Shown: positions 11,583 to 21,942 of the stretch, piece by piece
Layout: every line of letters starts with the position of its first letter
Numbering within the stretch: position 1 is the stretch's first letter
DNA from: Cylindrodendrum hubeiense
Lineage: Eukaryota; Ascomycota; Sordariomycetes; Hypocreales; Nectriaceae
NCBI GenBank assembly: GCA_014621425.1
Contig: JAANBB010000149.1
Location: 18,206 to 82,205, forward strand
Length of the DNA stretch: 64,000 bases
Direction: 5' to 3'
Position numbers and translations under genes: made by a program
The notes under the pieces: model-generated
Told to the model about the DNA's origin: nothing
Databases searched by the model: none
Seen by the model: the letters and a program-made list of their open reading frames with translations, nothing else

Positions 11583-11784
11583 ATACTAGAAAGACGACAG
11601 TTGTATAGAGTAGAAAGACATGGGCTGTAGAGGATATCACGATGAGACGAAAAGTTTGGGCGGCATATAGAGCATAAACTCTGTTGATGAGCGGGTAGTA
11701 TTATATGCTAGATCCCGATGTTATACAAAAGACGATGAGGCAAGAATCGAAACAATTCTCGACAAAACCATGTCCTATTAGTTA

Positions 11785-14121
11785 TCAGATCCACCCAGGT
11801 CCCGGGCTTACTGGGCTACCCCAGAACCCATCATACTCCTCCAAACTCAACTCCCGGGTCATATACCCCTGGGCCTCTCGACTAACCACGGAGTCATTCC
11901 TCTCGCGAAACTTCAACTGTGTGTTCTTGTCAAAGAACTCATCCGCCCAGTCGTCGTTGGACAGAGTATGTCGATGGGCGAGGGACGCACCCCCGGCGGT
12001 TGGCACACCGTACTGGAACCGAGCCAGCACATCGGGTGTGGGCAGCTCAGAGAGCGACGTGCTGAACAGGGGCGGTGGGACTGTCACAACGTTGTGGATG
12101 ATGTTGGCAGTGAGGGTGGTGGGTGAGATGCGAGAAGATGTGGGCGAGATGGGCGGCGTCATCTCGTTGGCTTCTGGGTTGGAGCTCAAGGAGTCTGTGG
12201 GATGGTGGCGGCGGAAGGGGGCCGAGTTGGCCGTCATGATGGGTGGTGGGCGATTGTCCTTCCCCTGAGCCTTGGTAGGCCTCTCGAGTTGCTGAGGGGG
12301 GAACCCCTGTTGTCGAGGCGAAGTGTCGTCGTCGCACTTCTGGCACAGTCCCCATGCCTCTGCGACTCCAATATGGCACATCCGACACATCGGGTCCGAT
12401 ATGCTGTCCTGCCGAACATGGACGGGATCCGATACGTTGTCCAGCCGGGGATTGACGGGGTGAGAGCGGAGAGCATCTTCTGGGCGCGATGGTCGCCCGC
12501 CCATCTCCTTGACGAGCTGCGATCCCTTGCTCAGCGGTGATGGATGCAACGACTTCCGGATCAAGAGCTCGTCTGGGCGTGATGGTCGCCGGGGGAAGCT
12601 CTTCGCCATGCCACCCGAGAGGAGTGGTTCATCCGGGCGAGAGCCGCGTCGAGACCCGGCGCTGCTGGACGCATCATCAGCGTTGGAACCGCGCCGAGAC
12701 GAAGACGGGGTCAGGTCCGTCGGCTTGTACGTCCACGGGTTGTCCATGCGCGACGGCCGGCGCACGATAACGGTGTTGATCTTGGGCGCGGAAGGATCCG
12801 GCGCCGGCAACTTCCAGCTCCACGGGTTGTCCGGGCGCGACGGCCGGCGCATCATGACCATGTTGGCCTTGTAAGCAATGGCTGTAGCCGTGGTCGATGG
12901 CGGCGGCTTGTTCTGGACGTTTGACGGTGGCCGTGACCGTGTCGCCGCGGCTGATGGCGGCCGCGATGACCTTGGTGCTGGAGCTGGAGTCAGAGCCAGG
13001 GCCAGAGGTTGAGGCGGCTCGGCCCAGTTCCACGAGATGTGGCTCTTGTCAGCGCAGGGGCTCCCGCATGGTGATGCGTCGCTGTTGTCGTGGGTATTCT
13101 CCTTGTTGCAGCAGTAGTGCACGTCCTCATTGTCGCTGTTGATGTTTGCGTCTTCCTTGTCGCTTGAACTGTCGGCCTCCTCGATGAAGGGCAATGGTGA
13201 GCATGATCTTGATTCGTCACTGCTGCTGTCGCTCATCCTGCTGATGCTCATGCCTCGGAGTTTGGCGGCGTTGGCGGCGTGAATGTGCAAGTCTTTCGCG
13301 TGTGAGTCTATAATGCTTTCCGACAGCTTTTCTTCGAGGTGAAAGGGATCACTCTCTGACAAGTCAAGCTCGTCGACTTCATCGATTTCGTCGACTTCGT
13401 CGATGTCCTCCACTCCATCAGAGTAGTCGTCGTACTCCGATCCCTCTGCCACATGCGACGGGTCGAAAGAAATTCCAAAAGTCATGGCCGATGCCCTGTA
13501 CTCTGACATTCGTGACATCTCGGCCTTGGCTATCATCTCCTGGATTGACAGACCCTGTCTTGGCTCGTCGATTGGCGCCTCGATTGACATCTCGGCTGGC
13601 ACCTCGATTGGCATCTCTTCCTCCATGGGCGTCGTTGGTAGTTGTTCTGTTATTGGTGATTGATCCGGCGTTGATAGCTGATCTGTGGGGTGGACAATCT
13701 TCAAGTCCTTTATTCTGTCTTTTGTTGATGTTGATGCGCGCTTCCCCATGAAGCTCCGGAACTTCAGCTGCTTTGTCCAGCTGGTCTTTTCTGAGCTTCT
13801 CCGCTTGTTCGATTTGCTTAGCGGATTTGAGCTGATCCTCCAGGACGACTCTTCATCCTTCTTTCGAGTCAGAACAGGTGACAACTGAGGTGTGCGGGTT
13901 GTGTCTTCCTCGCTCTTTGGCTGGGGCGGGGGCATGAGGCTCGCCCTGTCTTCACTGCCTCGCCTGCTTGCGGACTGTGAGAAGGGCGCCGGAATCTTGG
14001 ATTGTCTCAACATGTTGAGATATAGATGGAGTAGTTTGTCTTGGGAAAATGCAGAAACAGTTCGTTCACGGCCGACATGGTATACAGCGAACGGCCATCT
14101 TAGATATTCCCGGGGAAGCAT
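11785..14121 (-). CDS. Large disordered protein with a CxxC...CxxC zinc-knuckle-like motif
   Basis: 778 aa from the ATG at 14121, without introns. A second in-frame ATG at 14013 (MLRQSKIPAPFSQSASRRG, 742 aa) has a better context (A at -3) and may be the true start. Most of the chain is low-complexity: Ser/Arg/Pro-rich with repeated RRPSRPD(N/E) phrases (for example RRPSRPDNPWSWK and RRPSRMDNPWTYK), and with acidic tracts such as VEDIDEVDEIDEVDELDLS. The only compact element is CRMCHIGVAEAWGLCQKC at about residues 580-597, C-X2-C-X10-C-X2-C, which could bind zinc. The C-terminus is ordered-looking, with NDDWADEFFDK and LEEYDGFWGSPVSPGPGW. I do not recognise the family. The repeated RRPSRPD units look like basophilic-kinase phosphorylation sites, which is inference. 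No signal peptide or membrane segment is visible. Confidence 0.75.
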   Translation of the reverse strand: MLPREYLRWPFAVYHVGRERTVSAFSQDKLLHLYLNMLRQSKIPAPFSQSASRRGSEDRASLMPPPQPKSEEDTTRTPQLSPVLTRKKDEESSWRISSNPLSKSNKRRSSEKTSWTKQLKFRSFMGKRASTSTKDRIKDLKIVHPTDQLSTPDQSPITEQLPTTPMEEEMPIEVPAEMSIEAPIDEPRQGLSIQEMIAKAEMSRMSEYRASAMTFGISFDPSHVAEGSEYDDYSDGVEDIDEVDEIDEVDELDLSESDPFHLEEKLSESIIDSHAKDLHIHAANAAKLRGMSISRMSDSSSDESRSCSPLPFIEEADSSSDKEDANINSDNEDVHYCCNKENTHDNSDASPCGSPCADKSHISWNWAEPPQPLALALTPAPAPRSSRPPSAAATRSRPPSNVQNKPPPSTTATAIAYKANMVMMRRPSRPDNPWSWKLPAPDPSAPKINTVIVRRPSRMDNPWTYKPTDLTPSSSRRGSNADDASSSAGSRRGSRPDEPLLSGGMAKSFPRRPSRPDELLIRKSLHPSPLSKGSQLVKEMGGRPSRPEDALRSHPVNPRLDNVSDPVHVRQDSISDPMCRMCHIGVAEAWGLCQKCDDDTSPRQQGFPPQQLERPTKAQGKDNRPPPIMTANSAPFRRHHPTDSLSSNPEANEMTPPISPTSSRISPTTLTANIIHNVVTVPPPLFSTSLSELPTPDVLARFQYGVPTAGGASLAHRHTLSNDDWADEFFDKNTQLKFRERNDSVVSREAQGYMTRELSLEEYDGFWGSPVSPGPGWI

Positions 14122-14791
14122 GCCAGGGTTCAGAGTTGACGCTGCCCGAACCTAATGCAGGCCATTTGCCCGTTGCGGATCGGATGCGCCGAAGATACAG
14201 TTTCGGGAATCGACCATCAGACGTGCGTCAGCCGTGTGATTGGCGCGCGGCCGAAGTCTCGCAGATCCGGGGCAAGCCTGAGTGAGACAAGGAATGCAGC
14301 CTTGAGCCTCACCATGGACGCTTTCGGTGGCACAATCCGTCGCGAGCCTTCAGCCAAGACGCGAGAGACGCGAAAGACTCGTTAGACTCGTTAGGACCCT
14401 TTCATACTTTGTCCACTTTGGCCAGAACAGGATCAAGCCCCGTCTCCGGCGGCGTATCCCAGATGCAGGTGGCTCTAATTCATTTTCGACCGTAGATCAC
14501 CGCCTCCTCCCGGTTACCCGTCCCCGCCTGCGCTTGTCCTGATGGCTGAAGCTCTCCGCGGGAATGCTCTATCTCAGTCTAGACCCAGCTGTCAAAATGT
14601 CGCCATGCTCGATATCTACAAGTGTCGCTCCGGATTCGTCCCGCCATTGTGCTGAGCTTAAGCCGCCTCCACACCTGCGGTCCATTTGCTCCTCCCTTTG
14701 TTTCCATTTGTCTCCCCCTGTCTCCCCCTGTCTCTTCTTGTCTCGACAAGACTCTCCCTGTCTCGCCCAAACCCTCTGTGCATCCCTTTGT
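14122..14791. other. Intergenic with CTGTCTCCCC-type tandem repeat
   Basis: 670 nt between two minus-strand genes. About 14697-14765 consists of degenerate TGTCTCCCC/TGTCTCTTC units in a pyrimidine-rich strand. No coding region is supported. Confidence 0.5.
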
Positions 14792-17700
14792 CTACAAACT
14801 CACCGTCACTGTCATGTTGTTGCTCAGCACCATTAGCGTCGGCGGCATTTCATTGCACAGCACCTCCACATCCGAGAGGTAGCGTATTGTGGCCATTTCG
14901 TCTAGACTAGTGCCCTCCGATGGGATCGGGAGGGTACTAAGCAGTACTGCCGTGTCTTTAGAGTGCTGCCGCATCAACTCGTTGAGGATTAGGTGCTGGG
15001 CCCGACTCGGGAGCTCGTTGAACGAGAGGTCTACCCCTTGGCCCGAACATGGCGTGGCTGATTCTCCACCATCCTCCATCCTAGAATCCAACGCATATCT
15101 TTCTAGCATCTCGGGCATAGGGAGCCGAACATCGCCCTGGCTAAAGTTTGTTGCCTGCGAGTTCTGCCGTGAATGGTGTCTCGACTGCCCTGCTGAGCGT
15201 GGAGGGTGGATTGGCTGCTCAGCAAAAGTTATTGTTCTGCCCTCCTCCTCGCCAATCGCGACTCGTGTCTCTGGCGTGGGGCGGCTTGAGAATTTGCCCA
15301 GCGATGATTGTCGTGAGAATGCGGGCCGCTCCGCTTTTGGAGTTTCTGAAATGATATCTGACGGTGCGAAGCTCATCTTGGATCCTTCCGCCTCAGTAAT
15401 AATATTCGTCTCTGGGAGAGGTCGAACCGAGAACCGCACTGAAGATGACTGCCGAGACAAGTTGGGTCTCCCCGGTGTGGTCGTACCGTCCCGGAGGGGA
15501 CGCACCGTGTCTTCCCTCGACGGGCTGATCTGACGTGAACGGTTTGGTCTGGAGGGGGGCCCACGAGTATCTCCCGAGCCCAAGCAAGGGAATACCTCCA
15601 GTTCATCGTTTGCGATTCTGGCATCTCCTTCAGTGACTCTCTGCATCGAGCGGGAAGCCAAGTTTTGTTCAGAAGGCATTCCCCGCCCACTTGCCGTCCC
15701 GATTTGGGACGTCGAGATTGTTCCATAAGAAGCAGCAGATGCGACTCCTTCCGTGTTGGGTGTCTGGGCCCTAACATGCTGTCCCCAGATGTTCGCCGCA
15801 GCTCGTTGTCCAAGACCACCATGGTTGTGACGGCCTCTTGATCCCAAAAGGGGCTGCTTCACGGATTCAGTAGGGCCAATATCATCCTCATCTATAGGAG
15901 CCTCAAAACCGTAAGCCCTCTCCTCATCCGAATCAGCGGAAGAAGCGCCTTCCATTTCGGACTCATCGTCGCTTGTCAAGTCTTCTAGTGCATCATCATG
16001 GAGGTGATGAGTGTGAATTCCCATATTCACTCCCATCTTCGACAGAACTCCGATCGGGGGTTTCCTGGGCATCTCTAAAACATCTACCATACTTGCACGG
16101 CGACGGTGATAATTCTCGTCGTGGGGATTGTAGATACCTGGACGCCCAGACGTGGAATCGAAGATGTGAGCAAGCTGATTCGCTTCCTGGGCTGGGGTCA
16201 TGTTGTCCGGTTGTCCTCGATACATCTGAAGATCGTCCCACCATTCTTCTTCTTTGAGGGTATCGTTGACCACAATTTCCCAGTCAATATCGCAGCTGAC
16301 ACCATGAATAATAAGCTCGTAGGTATTAAGATCGCCCGATGTCAGACAAAATACTTTGACTTCGGCGTCGATCCTCAGTTTCTCCAAAAGGGCCATGACT
16401 CGCGCATGTTCTTCCTGGACTTCATTCTCATACTCAACAAAAACCATGACTCTCAGTGAGTATGCTTGTCTCCATGCATGGACGCTGTGCAAGATGTGAC
16501 CTAGCTGGAGAATAAGGGTATCTGCGATCATGAGCTAGTGCACGATGGATTCAGACTTTCAGGTACTTACATGTATCAAAATTTGTCGTTAGTAAATTCT
16601 TGCCGTCAGCTGCAACCTCTGCCGACATCTGGATCGGCCATAGATCGATGTATTTCTTGTGATTGGTCCCATCTTTTCTCGGGGTCTCGAGCTTGTCGAA
16701 GCCACATCCCACAGCCACATTGAGTTTGCACTTGAGGGCTAGATCTTCTAGGATAGTAAGATACTGAGTGGGAGACATCATTTCCTCGGTTCGGATGACG
16801 TCGGTGGGAAGGATGCCTTCCAACAACCGAGCAGAAGTATCGCCACGGCGCCGTGGCGCCTTGCCTCCAGATTTCGGCGGCCTTCGCATTTGCACAGTCG
16901 GAGACACAGGAACGTCGGGCACCGGAACCTCGAGTTCGACTTCCGCAGCTCATCCATGTTGTAGAAACCAAGGACGGCAATGTTGGGGCGCATTCCACCC
17001 AAGCCGGCGGATAAGATCAGGTTTCGAATACCCCAGTTAATTGTTGGGGACATGGTCAGCTGCACAAATGCCTTGATCTTAGAGAACTCGGAGATGTAGT
17101 TTGTCCACGCGTGCTGCTGGAGTCTCGCTTCGTGAACACCAGAATCAAAGTCGTCCGTCACGATAACATGGCCAAGGATATACAACGATCCTTTCTTCAA
17201 CGAGTTGCAGAATTGAATCAGTCTTGTCTGACGCCGGGGGTTGTTGATAAGAAGAATGATGTGCGGACGCCAAAATTTGATGTGTTCGGGCCTGAGTCGC
17301 AGCAGATACTTTCTAACCTGATGATAAATCAGGTTTTGAGACACATCACCCCAGCGCTTTGGTGGACTGAGGTAATGGATGAGCAGAAAAAGGAGGACGA
17401 GCACTGAGATGGCAATGGCAGCGTAGGTTTCGTCGATGAAGAACATGGCTACAGCAGAAAGAAGGCCAGCTAGTAAGGCCGATTGCCAGGTGAAGAACTT
17501 GAAGCTCGGTCGAAAATTCGGAGCCGATCCGATTTTGAGCAAGAAGCAGGCAAGATTCATGACGAAAAATGTCATCTGTGTCACATCAGTTAGCCTTCAC
17601 CCGGAAACTAAGTAGAATTCTAGGTATGCTGAATGAAGTCTCCTTACCTGATAGCCCATCGAGATGAAGGTGGCGATCTGGTTGAGATCCGCGAGAAGAG

Positions 17701-19007
17701 CAACCTGAGCGATAGCATACGTCAGAAGTAAGGCAAACATGGGTTCGTCTCCATGTTTCGTCCCTCTTCCAAAAATTGAGAGTCCTGGTAGAAGCTTGTC
17801 CCTCGCAAAGGCCTGAAAAAGCTTGGCGGAACCGATGAGACCCATGAGAGCCGAGAAGAAGGTCACAGCGCACTCTCCGGCCAGGATGACAGGTTGGGAT
17901 AGGTTGACGAGGGAAATAGCATTCGGGTTCGTCAGAAAGGATGTACGGGTAGTGCTTGCGGCGAGAGAGAGGATCACGATGAAGTACGCAACAAAGGTAG
18001 TTAGCATGGCCCAGAGAGTGCCGTTTGGGATCGATTTGCTGGGGTCCTTCAAGTCTCCAGACATGGACGCGCCAGCAAAGATTCCCGATGTTGCGCTAGA
18101 GAATTGTCAGTACATATTTCATAAGGTGACTTAATGTATGATTTAGCATACGGAAAAAGAATGCCAAAGAGGTCACGGAAGGTGGCGAGACCCTTGTATT
18201 CCGGGCTGGTGAAATGAGGAAGAAAGTTGTCAGCCAGGGTATTAAAGCTAGGGCCGGTAAAATGAATGCCCAGGGTCTCGTCATGGAAGGGCTGCTTGAA
18301 GATTGCGGAGATCGGTATACTGATGATGGCGAGACTCAAGACAGCGAGTAAGGCATTGGAGGCCTTGGAGAACGTAGCTGATCCCAAGAAGCACAAGCCC
18401 GTGCAGAGAATGAGAGCAGCTGTTTGGAGGCCATAACTCGTCCAATGCCCTTCAGGAAACGCCGGTCCCATGTTGAGACGGATGCAGTCGATGAGACCGA
18501 CGACATTCATGGAGGCGTTCAAGACCTGGGCGAGGAAGAAGAGGATACCGATCGAGCCTCCAAATTCGGGGCCAAGGGAGCGGGATATGAGGTAGTAGGC
18601 ACCACCCCCTTTGACCTCGCCGTTGGAGGCGATGGCAGATAAGGAGAGGGTCGTTAATAAATCGATGCTATACGCAATGACGAGCAGACCTATGATGGCG
18701 TTGTTAGCTTAACCCTATCTACCCCAAACATCGCGGGGTTGCATCTGGAAATACTCTTACCGAATATGCCCATGAAGCCAACCTGCCCGAGAATGAGGCC
18801 GAACCGCAAGAACATCAAAATGCTCATGATATTGAGGAAAACGGGGATGTAGACTCCAGACAGGGTGCCGAGCTTGTTGTTATCCCGATGTTCACTCATC
18901 GCAGCGGACGGTCTCCTATCGCCGCCGCCAACATCACCGTGGCTGCCATCTGGACCTCGTCCTTGTCCATGGCCGCCCTTTCCGTCGTGAAGTTGCTGCT
19001 TCGTCAT
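14792..19007 (-). CDS. vhc1: Cation-chloride cotransporter of the SLC12 family, Vhc1-like (with apparent frameshift)
   Basis: Model complement(join(14792..16521,16571..17575,17648..18095,18152..18689,18761..19007)), about 1,322 aa if the frameshift is corrected. The start at 19007 (MTKQQLHDG) is one choice; an in-frame ATG at about 18899 (MSEHRDNNKLG) is another. The core begins KLGTLSGVYIPVFLNI and LMFLRFGLILGQVGF, followed by the 12-helix permease domain. The large cytosolic SLC12 C-terminal domain has LGHILHSVHAWR and EVQEEHARVMALLEKLR. A Ser-rich disordered insert precedes a conserved tail (LSDVEVLCNEMPPTLMVLSNN). Yeast Vhc1 sits in the vacuolar membrane and moves K+ with Cl-. Location here is inferred by homology. 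Four short introns (49-72 nt) join in phase. Near 16943 the frame must change by one base between NMDEL(R) and EVPVPDVPVSP, and no intron fits. The exon total is one base short of a multiple of three, as expected for a one-base loss. Confidence 0.88.
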
Positions 19008-21267
19008 ACTGAGGGTTGGAATGGCCCCCGGCCGGTGGGACTGCTCGTCACAGGCAGCAGTGGAGAGATAAAAACATTGAGAGCGGACAAGAGCAAGCAC
19101 CTGACGCAAGAAAAAGCACGTTGGAGGACGAGAGGAGGGATGAAAACGAGGAGTTGAGCATGTATTATCGGCATTGAGGAACGGACGAAGCTAAGGGAGG
19201 CGATGTGCCTTCATATTGGAGCGGAGCGACGGTAAGGCGCAAGGCGGAAAGCGGAAAGACACGCGCCGCCTTTGGCGCAGGCGTAAATCCGTGAGCTTTG
19301 ACGCTGGCTCCTATCCTAGCTTGGATAGGCAAGTTAGCCAGGTTAGCTACCAGACAGAGCGATTTGCGTTACTCATACGATGCGAGGCGAGAAGATCATC
19401 ACTTGCGCTACTAGGCCACACGTTTGGTGTTCCCAGATGCGCTTGGCCACCGAGAACCAAGCCAACCACAGCGCTCTGTGACGCATCCCTCTACGTCGTT
19501 GGGCATCCCCGAATGCTCGAATCTGGCGGTAGGGGCCCATTCTCCGCCGAATTCCAGCCCGCCACATGCCTGCCCTGAGACCAGGGACCAGGGTATCCAA
19601 CGTCGCATAGAACTGGTATTTGTGCAACCCCGCGTCCAAAAGTACAGCTCCCACTGTCCGGTGGAACTCGCAGCCACATCTCACCTCTCACCTTGCGGCT
19701 GGGCACCGCAGTAGACCGCTTGTCAGCAGCTAGAGCGGGACAAAGCAAAGAGCGGAGAGCGGAGAGCAGATGGCGAAGAGCACATGCCACCTATGGCGCC
19801 GTGAACCGCCGAGCTCTGTGGCTCGCTGGCTCCCTGCTCAGGCGGGTCCTTGTGCGGTCATCCGTCATCGGTGCGCTCGCACGCGCTGGGGGATCGCTGG
19901 GGTTGGACTGCGAAATGACGTATGCCCTGGCTGGGCAGGCAGTGGAGAGACCCATGCCATGTCTGTCCTGCACAAAGGAATATGTGCGTGCGATATCATC
20001 ACACCGGACGCAGGAAACTCTGGCCAGGGCTGGTTTTGCGATGATAAGCGAGAAATATAGGCCTCAAAGTTGGATGAGTCGCAGCATGGATGCATCACGT
20101 CTTGCGTGCCGGTTATGAGGCGCTGACCCAGGGACGGTGCGGGCATAGACTTGCCTTGCAGAAGCGTCGCATGCTTCTGTGCAGCTCCGGGGCCTCGGAT
20201 CAACATCCACGCCTCGTGTGAATGTTGTCAAGTCGCCTCGAGAATGAGACATATCAACTCGGTACGAGTAAGTGAGACGCGGCGTGATGCCCCCCACGAC
20301 TGGTTGTGTGTTCCAGTGCAGATGATGTGTGGCATCCATGCCTTGCCGCCTCACCACCCAGTCCCCGGCCAGCGACATATCACCCCCCCTGTCCGCAGGG
20401 ACTCATGTCCTTGAGCCGCTGTGCCGGGGTGTTACACCAATACCAGACTTGGTAAATGGCTTCCTGGGCTCGGTTCTTCTCCGTATTCCGTAAGCTTAGT
20501 TCGGTTAATAAAGACAGAAGTGAGACGCGCCAGACGCAGTGCTTCCGGAGAATTATTGGTGAGCAAGTCAAAATGTCAAATCGGTCCTCGGGTCGGTCGG
20601 TGGGTTTGGTTGTTCGGTGCTCAGACTCGAAGCGATGGTCCCGTTGCAATGGACACGGCGAGCCCGACAACAGGTACCGCCCAGGTATCCGGTGTCACGA
20701 CAGCCTAATCGATACGCCATTGAGATAATCCTACCTCCTCTGGACATTGCATTCGATCCTGTGCATTTTCGTTTCATCGCGTGCTTTGCTGGCCCGACTG
20801 ACTCATCATGAATATATTTCCTCATCACCAACGATTTGTTCCATCCGTCCAGCGCCACCCGAGCTGATGGGAGGGATGGAGCTCTCTGCCGGCTGCCCTG
20901 GCCCTCAGGCTTCGTTGTTTTGTGGACCGCGGCCGGCTTGCATGGGGGGCTTTGGGCTGGTCGGGGTTTTGCACGCGGCCTCGATCACGCTCTAACCCGT
21001 GCGTGGTAGTGTGCAGTGGAGCGCCCAAACAACGCTTCGGAGAGCTTGGACGAAGGTGAAGCTTAGCCGTCGAGTTAGCCATCGAGTAATCCGCCCAATG
21101 CATGTGGATGGATGTCGCTGTGGATGTCGCTGGGTGGTGTCGGGCCCTTGACGACCACCGAGACGAAGCGGAGGCTGCGTCTTGGGCGGGCTCTGCAGCA
21201 CGCAACTTCAGGTACCCTGCTAGTACCCACAGTGCCTGAGGCCTAGCTATTAGCACCCGCAGCTAGG

Positions 21268-21291
21268 TACAGTAGGGTACAGTAGGGTACG
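21268..21291. repeat. Two-copy tandem GTACAGTAGG repeat
   Basis: Two adjacent 10-nt units (GTACAGTAGG) followed by a partial third (GTAC), upstream of the Avt3-like gene. It is direct sequence repetition with no known function. Confidence 0.7.
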
Positions 21292-21513
21292 GACCTAAGA
21301 CGCAGGCCACGGCACAGCGCTGTAGTGTGCACCCACGGGCTACAGGCACTGTACAGCAGGCAGGCCCGGGGCATCTCGCAGCGGGCTGGCTGACCCCAAG
21401 ACCCTGGGCGGGCTGGGCTAGTCACCAGACCAACCCTGACGTGGGAACTCGAGCCGCAGCGCGCGTGCGCCCCCAGGCTCTCTCCGGCGGCGGCGTCCCC
21501 AGAAGGCCCCTGT

Positions 21514-21549
21514 CTGCACCCACTGAACCCACTGCACCCACTGCACCCA
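21514..21549. repeat. Four-copy 9-nt minisatellite (CTGCACCCA)
   Basis: Four consecutive 9-nt units: CTGCACCCA, CTGAACCCA, CTGCACCCA, CTGCACCCA. It lies about 0.4 kb upstream of the Avt3-like start. Copy number could vary between strains. Confidence 0.75.
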
Positions 21550-21942
21550 CCTGCTTCTGCACCCAGTCACTCTGAACCCAGTCGAAAATCCACCCACCAG
21601 TCACTCTCGCTGCAGCTGCCCGTTCACTTGGCTGCCTTTATCTCACCTCTCCCCTCCGGCCGCCCCAGGAATCCTCCACTCCTCCAACCACAAGCTTCCT
21701 CTCCCACACGCCTCAATTGGTTCCGTCATCTGAGCCTCCATCTCGCTGCCGGCTCTCTCGTCCTCGCGATCCGTCTCCGCCGTCATTTCATTCCTGTTTC
21801 CCCTTGTTCCATCTCTCGCAGCATCCATCTGTCCTGTGCCTGGTTGTCGCGCCTCGCTTGCTTGGTCGCCCTTGCACCGACCTCCGCCCTCGATTGAGTG
21901 AAGCGATGCGATAAGGTCTTCTCGGCCACAACAACGCCCAAC

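Larger units (their letters stand above)
19008..21942. other. Long divergent intergenic region, GC-rich, with short tandem repeats
   Basis: 2.9 kb between the divergent Vhc1-like and Avt3-like genes, so it holds both promoters. Several short open frames occur, but none has a recognisable motif or splice structure. Two diverged purine-rich to GGCGC segments, around 19230-19315 and 19740-19840, look loosely similar and may be an old duplication. The last 250 nt before 21943 are pyrimidine-rich, typical of a 5' leader. Confidence 0.5.

Noticed and set aside
19216..20118. Possible genes in the Vhc1-Avt3 intergenic region
   Set aside because: Several overlapping frames of similar length on both strands, no domain sense, no consistent splice signals.
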